Of a DNA stretch of 54,707 nt, positions 15,157-24,433 are shown piece after piece (the first letter of the stretch is position 1; the number at the start of each line of letters is the position of its first letter). A program made the translations under genes and the position numbers. The stretch covers positions 1 through 54,707 of the forward strand of contig CAZERD010000004.1 of NCBI GenBank assembly GCA_964515405.1, in the 5' to 3' direction. Below the pieces are notes generated by a model that did not search any database, had not been told where the DNA came from, and saw nothing but the letters and a program-made list of their open reading frames with translations. The stretch is from CAZERD01 sp964515405. Lineage in GTDB: Bacteria; Campylobacterota_A; Desulfurellia; Desulfurellales; CAZERD01.

Positions 15157-15931
15157 TAATGCCTTAATGGTGAATGACCTGTACTTTAGTTATGGAACAG
15201 AGACCATTCTGAAAGAAATAGCGTTTTCATTAAGGAAAGGTGAGATATGCGCCATACTCGGTCCCAACGGTGCAGGTAAATCCACACTACTAAAGTGTAT
15301 AGATAACATCGTGAGGCCCCAGCGTGGAAGCATAATCATCGACAATGAACCCATACACCTGCTGAATAGTAAAGAATTAGCCAAAAAACTATCCTTCCTG
15401 CCCCAGGAACACAATGTCTCATTCCCCTACACAGTATTTGACGTTGTGCTCATGGGCAGGAGCCCCTATATAGGCATGTTCTCTTCACCGTCTGAAAGAG
15501 ACAAAAAAACAGCCATGGAATCCATTCGCTTCGTAGGAATAGAAAACATAGCGGACAAACCATATATAAGCTTAAGTGGAGGACAAAGAAAACTTGTGTT
15601 GATAGCCAGGGCATTAACGCAAGATGCAGAGGTCCTCATATTTGATGAACCCACAAACCATCTTGACTTCAAGAACCAATTCACGATTCTAATAAAAATA
15701 AAGGAAATTATAACAAGAAAATCCCTATCTGCCGTGATGAGCTTGCATGACCCCAATCTGGCCTTGAGATTCGCAGAAAGTGTCGTTATGATAAAAAACG
15801 GAAGGATAATAGCCCATGGGAAAAAGGAAAACGTTATCACCGAGGAGAACCTGAAAATGCTTTATGAACTTGACATGAAGGTCATAACAACATATGGAGA
15901 GCCAGTAATAGTCCCGACACTATACACTTGA
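15149..15931 (+). CDS. FecE/BtuD-type ABC importer ATP-binding protein
   Basis: 260 residues from the ATG at 15149, which has GGAGGGG upstream and overlaps the permease stop by 8 bases. Walker A GPNGAGKST, Q-loop LPQEHNVSFPYTVFDVVLMGR, signature LSGGQRKL, Walker B VLIFDEPTNHLD and the H-loop MSLHDPNLALRF are complete. The YTVFDVVLMGR segment is typical for siderophore/cobalamin ATPases. Confidence 0.93.
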   Translation: MNSNALMVNDLYFSYGTETILKEIAFSLRKGEICAILGPNGAGKSTLLKCIDNIVRPQRGSIIIDNEPIHLLNSKELAKKLSFLPQEHNVSFPYTVFDVVLMGRSPYIGMFSSPSERDKKTAMESIRFVGIENIADKPYISLSGGQRKLVLIARALTQDAEVLIFDEPTNHLDFKNQFTILIKIKEIITRKSLSAVMSLHDPNLALRFAESVVMIKNGRIIAHGKKENVITEENLKMLYELDMKVITTYGEPVIVPTLYT

Positions 15932-15945
15932 GGAGGTTCCGATAC

Positions 15946-16701
15946 ATGCTCATTGAAGAACTACGGAAAAAGTTCACAGAAATAGTGAAAAGGGGAAACT
16001 TATTAGATAAACCCGTGGAAGTAAAAATGCGTCCCCTAAAACCACACGAAGCCTTAGGGTATCCCAGCCGCGATGATTATCCTCTACTCTTAGGTAAAGA
16101 GGTGCTCGTTGAAGCTACATTCATGGGAGCAAAGGGACAAGCCTACACGGATGAACCGTATGACTTTTTAGGCACACTAAACGAAGTAATCTCCCTCAAA
16201 CTTGAAACCAACAGAGAGAGAGCTTTATTCATTGCCACGTCAAACGCCGTTTTAAGATACCTTGGAATAGCAAGGGGAACCATACACTGCAAAGATACAG
16301 AACCAGAAAAATGCGGAGCAGAAATAGCAGAAAGGCTTATGAAGCGCTACGGACCGGAAGCGACTATAGGGCTTATAGGACTCCAACCAGCCATAGCTGA
16401 AAACCTGATACTCAAATTCGGAGCACCAAACATAAAGATAGTAGATCTAGACAAAAAGAACATCGGGAAGGACTTTCATGGCGTCACCATACAGGACGGC
16501 AGAAAATTCCAAGATTATGCGGTATCACACTCCTTCCTTGCACTTGCCACAGGCTCAAGTATAGTAAATAACTCAATAGATAGAATTATCAGCATCTCCC
16601 GGGAGGATAACCAAAACCGCCTTGTCATATTTTTCGGCGTGACGATAGCTGGTGCCGCAGAGTTGCTAAACCTTAAGAGACTGTGCTTAAGATCCCACTA
16701 A
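15946..16701 (+). CDS. DUF4213/DUF364-like putative metal-chelate protein
   Basis: 251 residues from the ATG at 15946, preceded by AGGAGG. The N-terminal half contains RPLKPHEALGYPSRDDYPLL, GAKGQAYTDEP and a TIHCKDTEPEKC pair of Cys; the C-terminal half has a Rossmann-like GLIGLQPAIAENL and LATGSSIVNNSID. This fits the DUF4213/DUF364 architecture, predicted to bind heavy-metal chelates. It is the last gene of the metal-type importer operon, 14 bases after the ATPase, which supports a role in handling the imported compound. No enzymatic activity is established that I know of. Confidence 0.72.
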   Translation: MLIEELRKKFTEIVKRGNLLDKPVEVKMRPLKPHEALGYPSRDDYPLLLGKEVLVEATFMGAKGQAYTDEPYDFLGTLNEVISLKLETNRERALFIATSNAVLRYLGIARGTIHCKDTEPEKCGAEIAERLMKRYGPEATIGLIGLQPAIAENLILKFGAPNIKIVDLDKKNIGKDFHGVTIQDGRKFQDYAVSHSFLALATGSSIVNNSIDRIISISREDNQNRLVIFFGVTIAGAAELLNLKRLCLRSH

Positions 16702-16711
16702 TAACCTCAAA

Positions 16712-16740
16712 GAGCCCTCCTTAGCTGTGTAGGAGGGCTC
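16712..16740. terminator. Hairpin between convergent operons
   Basis: A perfect 10-base-pair inverted repeat, GAGCCCTCCT / AGGAGGGCTC, with a 9-base loop, sits between the convergent DUF364-like and psrC-like genes. Neither side has a long T run (TTTGAGG on the minus side), so it may act as a weak shared terminator or as an mRNA 3' stabiliser. Confidence 0.6.
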
Positions 16741-16745
16741 CATCG

Positions 16746-17612
16746 CTACCCAGCTATACCTCGAGGGTATTGAAATACCCCAGCCCATATAATCAAATAT
16801 CTAAGCAAAAAACCTCCAAAGAGAACAAGCAAAGATGCAAAAGCCGCCATAGACATGCTTTCCTTTATTGATGAGTATGATTCTATGATGAGTGGTGCAA
16901 CAAGTCCAAACACAACGAAGCCTATCGTGAATACCGGATTGGCCAAAAGCAGATGGGCACTCTTGACGACAGCGGCATTACCACTTGTGGCAAAGTTAAA
17001 GTAGGCAAAAATGATTAGCAACTCTGTAGAGATGAGAAATATGTCAAAACCTTCAAGAAAATGAAAATAGTGCTTATTTATCTCACTCTTAACACCAGAT
17101 ACTATAAGCATAAGCAGAGCACAACCCGTTGAAACAGCACTGACAGCAAACAAAACAGGCAATGCAGGTGTATGCCAGAATGGGATACCCACAGCAGCAC
17201 CTAGTAGAAGACCCGTGTAGACGGTAACCCCAAAACTGAACAGCATGGCTGCATAGCCCATCCACTTTTTGAAAGCTTCTTTTTCAAAGAAAACACCTAT
17301 TATATAAAGAACGTTAAAGAAATAAGCACCCATAATAATAACCATACCACGAGCAATCCAAGAATGGGCAATTCCCCCTATCCAGAACGCCAGCAGAAAC
17401 CTGAAAATATTCAATAAATCCAGTACAAGAAAAACAAGACCCACACTCAGAATAACCATACCCAACACGGACGTGGCTATTCCAAACCACTTACCCTTGT
17501 TAAATCTCAACTCACCGAGTATGCCAAGGGCAGAGGTTGCTCCTCCGAGACCCCCTAAAAAGAGGTATATGGCTATAAACCAACCCCAAGTGTGTTGCTG
17601 TATTAGATCCAT
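16746..17612 (-). CDS. psrC: NrfD/PsrC family quinone-reactive membrane subunit
   Basis: 288 residues and about eight membrane helices, with no cofactor motifs, as usual for NrfD/PsrC. It anchors the molybdoenzyme complex and exchanges electrons with the quinone pool. IYLFLGGLGGATSALGIL in the first helix and the SWIARGMVIIMGAYFF and TPALPVLF segments fit the family. Third gene of psrABC, 12 bases after psrB. The symbol follows the polysulfide reductase prototype; the substrate of this complex is not proven. Confidence 0.85.
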   Translation of the reverse strand: MDLIQQHTWGWFIAIYLFLGGLGGATSALGILGELRFNKGKWFGIATSVLGMVILSVGLVFLVLDLLNIFRFLLAFWIGGIAHSWIARGMVIIMGAYFFNVLYIIGVFFEKEAFKKWMGYAAMLFSFGVTVYTGLLLGAAVGIPFWHTPALPVLFAVSAVSTGCALLMLIVSGVKSEINKHYFHFLEGFDIFLISTELLIIFAYFNFATSGNAAVVKSAHLLLANPVFTIGFVVFGLVAPLIIESYSSIKESMSMAAFASLLVLFGGFLLRYLIIWAGVFQYPRGIAG

Positions 17613-17624
17613 TACCGTCCTCCT

Positions 17625-18233
17625 TTACTTTATGTAATAAACCTTGGGCTTTGTGCCCAAGAACGGACTCAAAGGCTGAGCCACTCCGGTGTTAACAAGC
17701 TTAGCCACTTCAGAGGTTGGATCATCCAGATCCCCGAATATTCTTGTGTGACCCACACACGTTGCCGCACAAGACGGCTCCTCACCCTCAGCAAGCCTAT
17801 CCACACAGAAGGTACACTTATCCACGTGCACCTGGTGATGTCTCGCATCTTCCCCGAAGAACTTCTCATCCTCCTTCAAATCCTCGGATTCATAGGGGTA
17901 CCTCGCATCATACGGGCAAGCAACAATACAATACTTACACCCAAGACATATATCGTAATCTATCAGCACAATTCCATCCTTGTTTATATAGGTAGCACCC
18001 GTAGGACATACATCCCTACATGGCGGCTCCTCACAGTGCATGCATATAGTGGGGAAAAATGCCCTCTTTACCTCAGGGAATTCTCCATTCACCAGTTCCG
18101 TAACCCTTGTTCTCCACTTTCCTTTGAAATCCTCAGCCCAGAAAGGTGTCTGATTCCACTGGGAACACGCCGCCATGCACGCCCTGCAACCAAGGCATGC
18201 CTTGATATTCATGACCATTCCGTACCTTGCCAT
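17625..18233 (-). CDS. psrB: Four-cluster ferredoxin subunit (PsrB/NrfC/DmsB-like)
   Basis: 202 residues without a signal peptide. Four Cys groups for four [4Fe-4S] clusters: CLGCRACMAAC, CMHCEEPPCRDVC, CLGCKYCIVAC and CTFCVDRLAEGEEPSCAATC. It wires the catalytic subunit to the membrane subunit. Lacking its own signal, it would be carried out through the Tat pathway by PsrA. It lies between psrA and psrC with gaps of 12 bases each. Confidence 0.93.
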   Translation of the reverse strand: MARYGMVMNIKACLGCRACMAACSQWNQTPFWAEDFKGKWRTRVTELVNGEFPEVKRAFFPTICMHCEEPPCRDVCPTGATYINKDGIVLIDYDICLGCKYCIVACPYDARYPYESEDLKEDEKFFGEDARHHQVHVDKCTFCVDRLAEGEEPSCAATCVGHTRIFGDLDDPTSEVAKLVNTGVAQPLSPFLGTKPKVYYIK

Positions 18234-18245
18234 CTTATCCTCCAG

Positions 18246-21032
18246 CTATATTTTTCTTACCCTGACTGTGAACTGACAGCTCATGGCGGCCGCCGTAACA
18301 GGACCTTCCCTGTACGTTATAATCTTACTCAGATCAACACCCTTGCCGTGAGCAAAAGTCAGCTTCTTGTTATCCAAACCGAAGTTGCTCATTACATATA
18401 CCGTATCTGGTCTCACAAGCTCAGTTATATGAACAAAGGATTCTATCTTTTGACCAGAAACCGTGTTCATAACCTCTATCCTATCTCCCTCCTTCAAGCC
18501 AAGCTTATCAGCCCTTTTCGGATGCATCCAGAAGCCGAAATTCTCCTCGGAATGCCTCGTAACAAGGGAATTTAACATCGGATTATCAGCCGTGGTAAGG
18601 TACGTCTCCTCTGGCACCTTGCCAAAGGTGAAGAAGAACTCATCATCATCTTTGGGTAAAAAGTCCTGTGGAGCACCCTTCCTATAGGTTATAGGCATAT
18701 ATGTCAGAATTGGATTCCACGCTGGATCAACCCCATATCTGTGATTGAAATGGGAAAGCACTACAGAATATATTTCAACACGCCCCGTAAATGTGGAAGT
18801 GGGCATCTTCCACGGCATACCTTCTTCCTTCAGAAGTTCATCCATCCTCCTCAAGTAGAGCACACCCTTCTCTTCAAGCTTCTTCTTAAGTGTTTCCGGC
18901 TTCATATTTAACATCTTGGCATAAAACGCAATGGAAATGTCATTCAACGCTTGGAAAAACTCTATCTTACCCAACCACGCTTCTCTAAGCTTCTCCATTG
19001 AGAGATTCATATCCCAGCCGGTAAACATGTGGATAACCATAGCTGCCGACTGATATGAACCATTCAACGCATTGGAAATGATGGTGGCTACCTCGCCTCC
19101 TCCTTTCGCTTCACCCACATGGCTAACGGAAGGAAATCTCATTCTTATCCCAAAATCCGAATTGGAACCATCATCCATAACCTGAGAGAATTTCTCCAGA
19201 TATGTCTTGTCAGGTAGAATTACATCTGAATAGGTTGTTATATCCGACGGCAGAATGTCACAGGCAACAATCAGCTTCAGATTAGGATTGGTAAACACAT
19301 CAACCCACTGTCTGTAGCCATAGTAGTCTTTGAGAGGATTAGTGGAATATATGAAAGCCATCTTTATGTTATAGGGTTTGCCCTTCCAAGAAAGCTTTCC
19401 TTCAACTCCCTCCCTGAAACCAGCCGTTGTAAACATTGCGTAAGGAAGTGCCTTCTCTCCATGTTCTTCTCTGTACTTGTTATAAGCAGCCGTAAAGTGG
19501 GGCCATCCCCTGAAGAGAGGGAACTGGTCAGAATATATCATACCCTCAATCTTACCGATAACACCTAGCAACCCCGGAGCCATCGCAACGTTCATCATCA
19601 ACACCATGGGATTGGAAAGCTTACCAGACTTATAAGCTTCCACAAACCTCTTTGTGCCCTCCCTGTTGGCAGGCCTAAAAATCCATCCCCCTGGCCTATC
19701 CACGCCACCAACAAGCACGTTTACAATAGCAGCAGCCTTTCTTGCCTGAACCACATTATCATACCTTCCATCCATCCAGCCTGGGTGTACCGTGGCAGGT
19801 CTAATATTACCCATCATCCATCCTGCTTCTTCAATGTCCTTCACGGGAACGTCACATATCTTAGCCGCCCACTGCGGGGTAGCGTTCTTAACAACTCCCC
19901 ACAGGTAATCAAACGCCGTCTTAGCTGGCTTACCCTGAAATGTCAACCCCTTAGGAGCAAAAAGAGCAGGTTTTATCTTTCTATTGCCTACATTGTCATT
20001 CGTAAAACCATCCACCTCTACAACGGAATCAGATATCTCATCATAAACGTAATAAGCCTTTGAAAATGGAAATTCATGGGGATTAGTGTTTTGGCCAAAA
20101 GCCTCTGGAGTCCCATTGTTATCAAATATCAAGAACGGAGCGGTGGTATGTCTCCTCAGGAATTCATCTTCGTACCAACCATTCTTTATAAGTATGTGAA
20201 TCATACTCATAAGGAATGGAAGATTCGTCCCAGGTTTCACAGGCAACCACTTATCAGCTTTAGACGACAGTTCACTCTGCCTCGGGTCCAGTGAAATCAC
20301 CCTAAGGCCATTCAGTTTACCCTTAGCAAACCTTACAGCCCTTGGCACAGATATACCCGCCACAGCGGCATTGGTTCCCACAGCAAGCATAACTTTGGCA
20401 TTCTCTATATCAACCAGTATCTCATCATGACTGGCAAATGAACCAACAGTAAAGGCAGCTCCTGCATGTTCCGTCATAACGCATTGCTGCATGGGGGAAC
20501 CTATAATGTTCGGACACCCTATAGAGGCAGAAAGAGCAAATACATTCAATCTTTCGTAAGCACAAGCCCTCTGTCCATTAAACAGCGCCACTTCATGTGG
20601 CTGAATATTGTACTCTTTTATCTTATCCTTTATATAATTATAAGCTTCCTCCCACGTAGCCTTCCTAAACTTCCACTCTCCTCTTTTCGAACCCTTTACC
20701 CTGATAAGCGGCGTTGTGATCCTATCAGGATTGTACACCGTCATCACTCCCGCTTGCCCTCGGGCGCATATCTTACCCCTGTTGTACGTGCTTCGTGTAT
20801 TACCGTCAATCTTCAAGGGCTTTTTGAACTTTCCATTAACACGTGCCCTAACCACTATATCGCATCCTGTTGAACAATAACTACATATGTTGGGGTAATA
20901 CTTTATCTTCCCTTTTGGCTTCCTCACATGTGGAGTATAGAGGCCCGCTGTCGCCTTGGGTCTAAAAAAGAGCAGACCACCACTAACCAATGAGGATAGC
21001 TTAAGGAAGTTCCGCCTGTTCAGAGAAATCAT
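18246..21032 (-). CDS. psrA: Tat-exported molybdopterin oxidoreductase (PsrA/PhsA-like)
   Basis: 928 residues, clearly longer than the 750-800 of PsrA or PhsA. A twin-arginine signal (RRNFLK, residues 6-11) sends it to the periplasm. A [4Fe-4S] site is formed by Cys50, 53, 57 and 89. The Mo-bis-MGD region includes NIIGSPMQQC, making Cys185 the likely Mo ligand, and GTNAAVAG, VSLDPRQSE-like and DITTYSDVILPDKTYLE segments. The C-terminal dinucleotide-binding domain starts near 800. Substrate could be polysulfide, thiosulfate, tetrathionate or another S/As oxyanion; the extra length, spread over the middle, is closer to larger relatives than to PsrA itself. Divergent torD supports an exported molybdoenzyme. 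Confidence 0.85.
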   Translation of the reverse strand: MISLNRRNFLKLSSLVSGGLLFFRPKATAGLYTPHVRKPKGKIKYYPNICSYCSTGCDIVVRARVNGKFKKPLKIDGNTRSTYNRGKICARGQAGVMTVYNPDRITTPLIRVKGSKRGEWKFRKATWEEAYNYIKDKIKEYNIQPHEVALFNGQRACAYERLNVFALSASIGCPNIIGSPMQQCVMTEHAGAAFTVGSFASHDEILVDIENAKVMLAVGTNAAVAGISVPRAVRFAKGKLNGLRVISLDPRQSELSSKADKWLPVKPGTNLPFLMSMIHILIKNGWYEDEFLRRHTTAPFLIFDNNGTPEAFGQNTNPHEFPFSKAYYVYDEISDSVVEVDGFTNDNVGNRKIKPALFAPKGLTFQGKPAKTAFDYLWGVVKNATPQWAAKICDVPVKDIEEAGWMMGNIRPATVHPGWMDGRYDNVVQARKAAAIVNVLVGGVDRPGGWIFRPANREGTKRFVEAYKSGKLSNPMVLMMNVAMAPGLLGVIGKIEGMIYSDQFPLFRGWPHFTAAYNKYREEHGEKALPYAMFTTAGFREGVEGKLSWKGKPYNIKMAFIYSTNPLKDYYGYRQWVDVFTNPNLKLIVACDILPSDITTYSDVILPDKTYLEKFSQVMDDGSNSDFGIRMRFPSVSHVGEAKGGGEVATIISNALNGSYQSAAMVIHMFTGWDMNLSMEKLREAWLGKIEFFQALNDISIAFYAKMLNMKPETLKKKLEEKGVLYLRRMDELLKEEGMPWKMPTSTFTGRVEIYSVVLSHFNHRYGVDPAWNPILTYMPITYRKGAPQDFLPKDDDEFFFTFGKVPEETYLTTADNPMLNSLVTRHSEENFGFWMHPKRADKLGLKEGDRIEVMNTVSGQKIESFVHITELVRPDTVYVMSNFGLDNKKLTFAHGKGVDLSKIITYREGPVTAAAMSCQFTVRVRKI

Positions 21033-21064
21033 GCTAAACCTCCATCTATTGGTTCTAAAGCTTA

Positions 21065-21092
21065 ATTATACATACCAAGGAGACAACTTCAA
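21065..21092 (-). promoter_or_regulatory. Sigma-70 promoter of psrABC
   Basis: On the minus strand, TTGAAG (21092-21087), 16 bases, then a perfect TATAAT (21070-21065), with the psrA start about 33 bases downstream. Confidence 0.6.
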
Positions 21093-21148
21093 GTTAAAAT
21101 TACACAGTTGATTAATTATTTCTATAACAATCCAATACACTTCACAGG

Positions 21149-21177
21149 TTGACAAAGGCACAGTAGTAATATATCGT
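21149..21177 (+). promoter_or_regulatory. Putative promoter of the torD-like gene
   Basis: TTGACA (21149-21154), 17 bases, then TATCGT (21172-21177). It is back to back with the psrABC promoter, so the roughly 55 bases between could hold a shared operator; I see no clear palindrome. Confidence 0.45.
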
Positions 21178-21201
21178 TGATGAAATTCGGAGGTGGACCT
21201 T

Positions 21202-21816
21202 ATGAAAGAACACAGAGTAGCCATGTATAGATTTCTGAGTATAGGATTCACATATCCCAAAGAAGGGTTTTGCGAAATAATGAACAGGGCTTTAGAGATG
21301 GTGAGAGAAAGCTATTCGTTACTTAATAGTAACGGTTATAAGATAGTAGGTATTCAAAACTTGAAAAAAGGACTCAAAAGCCTTCAAAACATGGAACCAG
21401 AAGAGTTAGAAGCACTATACACTTCTTTGTTCATTTCAAACTATCCCAAAGTCCCTCTTCATCCATATGAATCATTCTACAAAGGAGGGCTACTTGTCAG
21501 CGAAGCTACAGATAGTATAAGGGAATTATATGAAGAATGTGGAGTAGAAGTGTTTGATGATAGAGAATTCCCTGACATAATAAGCTTGGAACTTGAGTTT
21601 GCATCCTTCCTTGTAGAACACGAGATTTCATGCAAACCAGTGTTTGACGGGTTCTTCAACGAACATCTCTTTAGCTGGATATTTGATTTTTTCAAGGATC
21701 TTTCCTCATACAGCAAAACACCCCTTTTTTACAAAGCACTCTCATCCATGGGAAGCACTTTTCTAAAAAGGGAGCAAAAACAGATAAAAAGACTTCTTTA
21801 CGCCCCCGAAAGCTAA
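21202..21816 (+). CDS. TorD/DmsD family molybdoenzyme chaperone
   Basis: 204 residues from the ATG at 21202, with CGGAGG 12 bases upstream; a GTG three codons earlier lies too close to that site. All-helical with the family signature P-x-H-P-Y-E-S-F-Y-K-G-G-L (near 90-102) and an acidic groove. Such chaperones bind the Tat signal of the catalytic subunit and hold it until the cofactor is inserted. It is divergent from psrA, its presumed client. Overlaps the 3' end of panD on the other strand by 4 bases. Confidence 0.85.
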   Translation: MKEHRVAMYRFLSIGFTYPKEGFCEIMNRALEMVRESYSLLNSNGYKIVGIQNLKKGLKSLQNMEPEELEALYTSLFISNYPKVPLHPYESFYKGGLLVSEATDSIRELYEECGVEVFDDREFPDIISLELEFASFLVEHEISCKPVFDGFFNEHLFSWIFDFFKDLSSYSKTPLFYKALSSMGSTFLKREQKQIKRLLYAPES

Positions 21817-22178
21817 AGTGCTCCGAATGTATCTACTATCTTGTTCTCACCATCAACTATTACTATACGAGGTCTGTGCTCTTTCAATTCATTCTCACTA
21901 AGCATTCCGAAAGCCGCTATTATAACCCTATCACCAACAGCAACTTTCCTCGCAGCAGCGCCATTCAAACACACAATACCACTGCCTCTTTCGCCCTTCA
22001 ACGTGTAAGTTTCAAATCTCTCTCCGTTGTCTATATCCCAAACACGCACAAGCTGATACTCTACCATACCGCTCGCTTCCATAAGTTTTTCATCAATTGT
22101 TATGCTACCCACGTAGTTCAAATCAGCCTCAGTAACCTTAGCCCTGTGTATCTTACCCAAAAGAATCTCTCTCAACAT
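21813..22178 (-). CDS. panD: Aspartate 1-decarboxylase
   Basis: 121 residues, normal length. Makes beta-alanine for pantothenate. The self-cleavage site forming the pyruvoyl group is the Gly-Ser in LNYVGSITID (about residues 24-25). LNGAAARKVAVGDRVII is also conserved. Last gene of panB-panC-panD. Confidence 0.96.
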   Translation of the reverse strand: MLREILLGKIHRAKVTEADLNYVGSITIDEKLMEASGMVEYQLVRVWDIDNGERFETYTLKGERGSGIVCLNGAAARKVAVGDRVIIAAFGMLSENELKEHRPRIVIVDGENKIVDTFGAL

Positions 22179-22203
22179 CTACCCAAGAACCTCCCTCCCG
22201 TTT

Positions 22204-23061
22204 TTAAACCCAGACATTATCTATAAGCCTCGTCTCCCCAACAAAAACAGCTAGTGATATAAGTGTGTTGCCCTTTTCCACAAACTCTAACTCTTCAAGA
22301 TCTGTGATCCTGTTTATGCTTATATAATCTATCTCAGTATGAGGATAAACCCCTATCAAGCATTCCATAGTCTTTACAATAAGCTTCGCTTCAACTATTC
22401 CTGCATCAACCATCTCTTTAGCTTTCATGAGTGCCTTATACAGACACACGGCGGACTTTCTCTGCTCGGGCTTAAGATAGACATTCCTTGAGCTCATCGC
22501 AAGGCCATCTTCCTCCCTTACTATTGGCATCGGCACTACCTCTATACCCAAATTCAGATCCTTAACCATCCTTTCTATTACTATAAGTTGCTGGGCGTCC
22601 TTTTTGCCAAAATAAACCCTGTTTGGCCGAACTATGTTAAACAGTTTGCACACAACAGTAGTAACACCTCTAAAGTGTGTAGGCCTTGACTTTCCCTCCA
22701 AAACACCTGTTAACCTCTCAACAACAACATACGTACTAAAACCACTAGGATACATGTCATTGGACGAAGGGTAAAATAGGTAATCCACTCCGCTTTCACG
22801 GCACAACCTCTCATCCCTCTTTATATCCCTAGGATACCTATTAAAATCCTCATTCGGTGCAAACTGTTTGGGATTCACAAAAATACTCACGACCACAATA
22901 TCATTCTCTCCTCTCGCCCTTCTTATAAGGGAGAGATGACCCTCATGAAGATAACCCATAGTGGGAACAAACCCTATGCTCTTACCCTCTGTCCTCAACG
23001 ATAAAGCCCTTGCGCTCATATACTCAATAGAATCCACAAGTTCCATCCCGGAATCACTCAT
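22204..23061 (-). CDS. panC: Pantothenate synthetase
   Basis: 285 residues. Joins pantoate and beta-alanine using ATP. The HIGH-like motif is GFVPTMGYLHEGHLSLI (His near 40-43), with SIFVNPKQFAPNEDF, YFGKKDAQQ, and the KMSKS-like MSSRN. Overlaps the 3' end of panB by 8 bases. Confidence 0.97.
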   Translation of the reverse strand: MSDSGMELVDSIEYMSARALSLRTEGKSIGFVPTMGYLHEGHLSLIRRARGENDIVVVSIFVNPKQFAPNEDFNRYPRDIKRDERLCRESGVDYLFYPSSNDMYPSGFSTYVVVERLTGVLEGKSRPTHFRGVTTVVCKLFNIVRPNRVYFGKKDAQQLIVIERMVKDLNLGIEVVPMPIVREEDGLAMSSRNVYLKPEQRKSAVCLYKALMKAKEMVDAGIVEAKLIVKTMECLIGVYPHTEIDYISINRITDLEELEFVEKGNTLISLAVFVGETRLIDNVWV

Positions 23062-23845
23062 AGGAATGCCTCATCTCCGGAAACTTGCCAGATTTCACTT
23101 CCTTCACATAGGTTTTAATAGCAGCCACAGAGTCTTCCTTCAGATCAGCATACCTCTTGACAAACTTGGGTTTAAATTCATCAAACAAACCCAATAAATC
23201 ATGATACACAAGCACTTGTCCATCGGTGTACATGCCTGCACCTATGCCTATAGTGGGCACAGACACGCTCTCTGTTATATCCCTTGCAAGTGCATAGGGA
23301 ACAGCTTCAAGCACTATTGAAAAGACCCCCACCTTCTCAAGAGCTCTTGCTCCCTTCATTATCTTCTCGGCTTCTCCCTTGTCCCTTCCTCTTGCCTTAT
23401 AAGACCCAAATACATTAATAGATTGAGGGGTTAAACCAAGATGTCCCATTACAGGAATACCTGCCTTCACTATTCTCTCCACAGTCTCAGCATAATCTTC
23501 ACCACCCTCAAGCTTAACTGCATCGCACCCTGTCTCCTTCACTATCCTTCCAGCATTGAGAACAGCATCATAAGCCCCCTGCTGATAGCTCATAAAGGGC
23601 ATATCAACAACTACCAGCGCGTTCTTAACCGCCCTCTTAACGATCCTCCCATGATATATCATATCCTCAACGGTAACGGATAATGTGGATTTCAAACCCT
23701 GTATCACCATCGCCAGAGAGTCTCCAACAAGCACGATATCAACACCGCTCTCATCGGCTATCCTTGCGGAGGAGAAATCATAAGCCGTTACCATAGCTAT
23801 CTTCTCTCTACCCTTCATCTCCACAATGCCGGGTACTGTAACCAT
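23054..23845 (-). CDS. panB: 3-methyl-2-oxobutanoate hydroxymethyltransferase
   Basis: 263 residues. First committed step of pantothenate synthesis, transferring a hydroxymethyl group from methylene-tetrahydrofolate to ketoisovalerate. MVTAYDFSSARIADESGVDIVLVGDSL gives the start of the TIM barrel and Mg ligands (Asp near 44); VKLEGG and GIGAG are also diagnostic. First gene of the pan operon; no strong promoter is evident between it and the terminator upstream. Confidence 0.97.
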   Translation of the reverse strand: MVTVPGIVEMKGREKIAMVTAYDFSSARIADESGVDIVLVGDSLAMVIQGLKSTLSVTVEDMIYHGRIVKRAVKNALVVVDMPFMSYQQGAYDAVLNAGRIVKETGCDAVKLEGGEDYAETVERIVKAGIPVMGHLGLTPQSINVFGSYKARGRDKGEAEKIMKGARALEKVGVFSIVLEAVPYALARDITESVSVPTIGIGAGMYTDGQVLVYHDLLGLFDEFKPKFVKRYADLKEDSVAAIKTYVKEVKSGKFPEMRHSYE

Positions 23846-23867
23846 GTCTCACCTCTCAAAAAACAAA

Positions 23868-23901
23868 AAACCTATAAACCCCCTTGAAGGCTTATAGGTT
23901 T
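23868..23901. terminator. Terminator after folK, T-rich on both sides
   Basis: A 10-base-pair stem, AAACCTATAA / TTATAGGTTT, flanked by A6 on the left and CTTTTTA on the right, so it reads as a hairpin plus U run in either direction. On the minus strand it separates folK from panB. Confidence 0.7.
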
Positions 23902-23953
23902 CTTTTTAATGTTATTCTATTGCGGCTTAAAGCCCTCCACCAGGGTCTTCTGC

Positions 23954-24433
23954 CTATTTAACCCTACGGACCCAACCCTTATCTGGGCACTTGCTCAACA
24001 ACTCTTTGACCGTAACACCTTTGATAACAAAATCTCCGGCTACCTCACTAAGTGGAACCAGCTCAAATCTCCTCTCAGCAAGATGCCTGTGAGGTAATTC
24101 AAGCACACTATCACTAACCAGTATATCCCCAAAGGCAAGGATGTCAATATCTATAACCCTACTCCCCCACCTCACAAGGCGCACCCTCCCCATCTCACGT
24201 TCAATGTTCAGGCAAAACCTCAAAAGATCATGAGGGTCCATATCGGTTTCCACCATCAAAACCTGATTGTAAAAGGGCGGTTGTTCTCTGTATCCCCACG
24301 GCTCGGATTCATACACACCAGATTCTTTGATCACATTCACACCTTCAGAAAGTCTCTCTCGTGCCTTCCTGAGATTCTTCATCCTATCCCCAATATTGCT
24401 ACCAAGAGACAAGTAAACATCTCTATACAGCAT
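23954..24433 (-). CDS. folK: Folate pyrophosphokinase (HPPK)
   Basis: 159 residues. Transfers pyrophosphate from ATP to 6-hydroxymethyl-dihydropterin in folate synthesis. Landmarks are YLSLGSNIGDRMKNLRKA, ESEPWGYREQPPFYNQV, and RWGSRVIDIDILAFGD with PHRHLAERRFELVPL. It overlaps the aminotransferase gene by 11 bases. Confidence 0.96.
   Translation of the reverse strand: MLYRDVYLSLGSNIGDRMKNLRKARERLSEGVNVIKESGVYESEPWGYREQPPFYNQVLMVETDMDPHDLLRFCLNIEREMGRVRLVRWGSRVIDIDILAFGDILVSDSVLELPHRHLAERRFELVPLSEVAGDFVIKGVTVKELLSKCPDKGWVRRVK

Noticed and set aside
17748..18575. 275-codon plus-strand frame across psrB and the end of psrA
   Set aside because: Spans two well-supported genes on the other strand; composition (His, Pro, Arg, Thr rich) is that of a complement frame.
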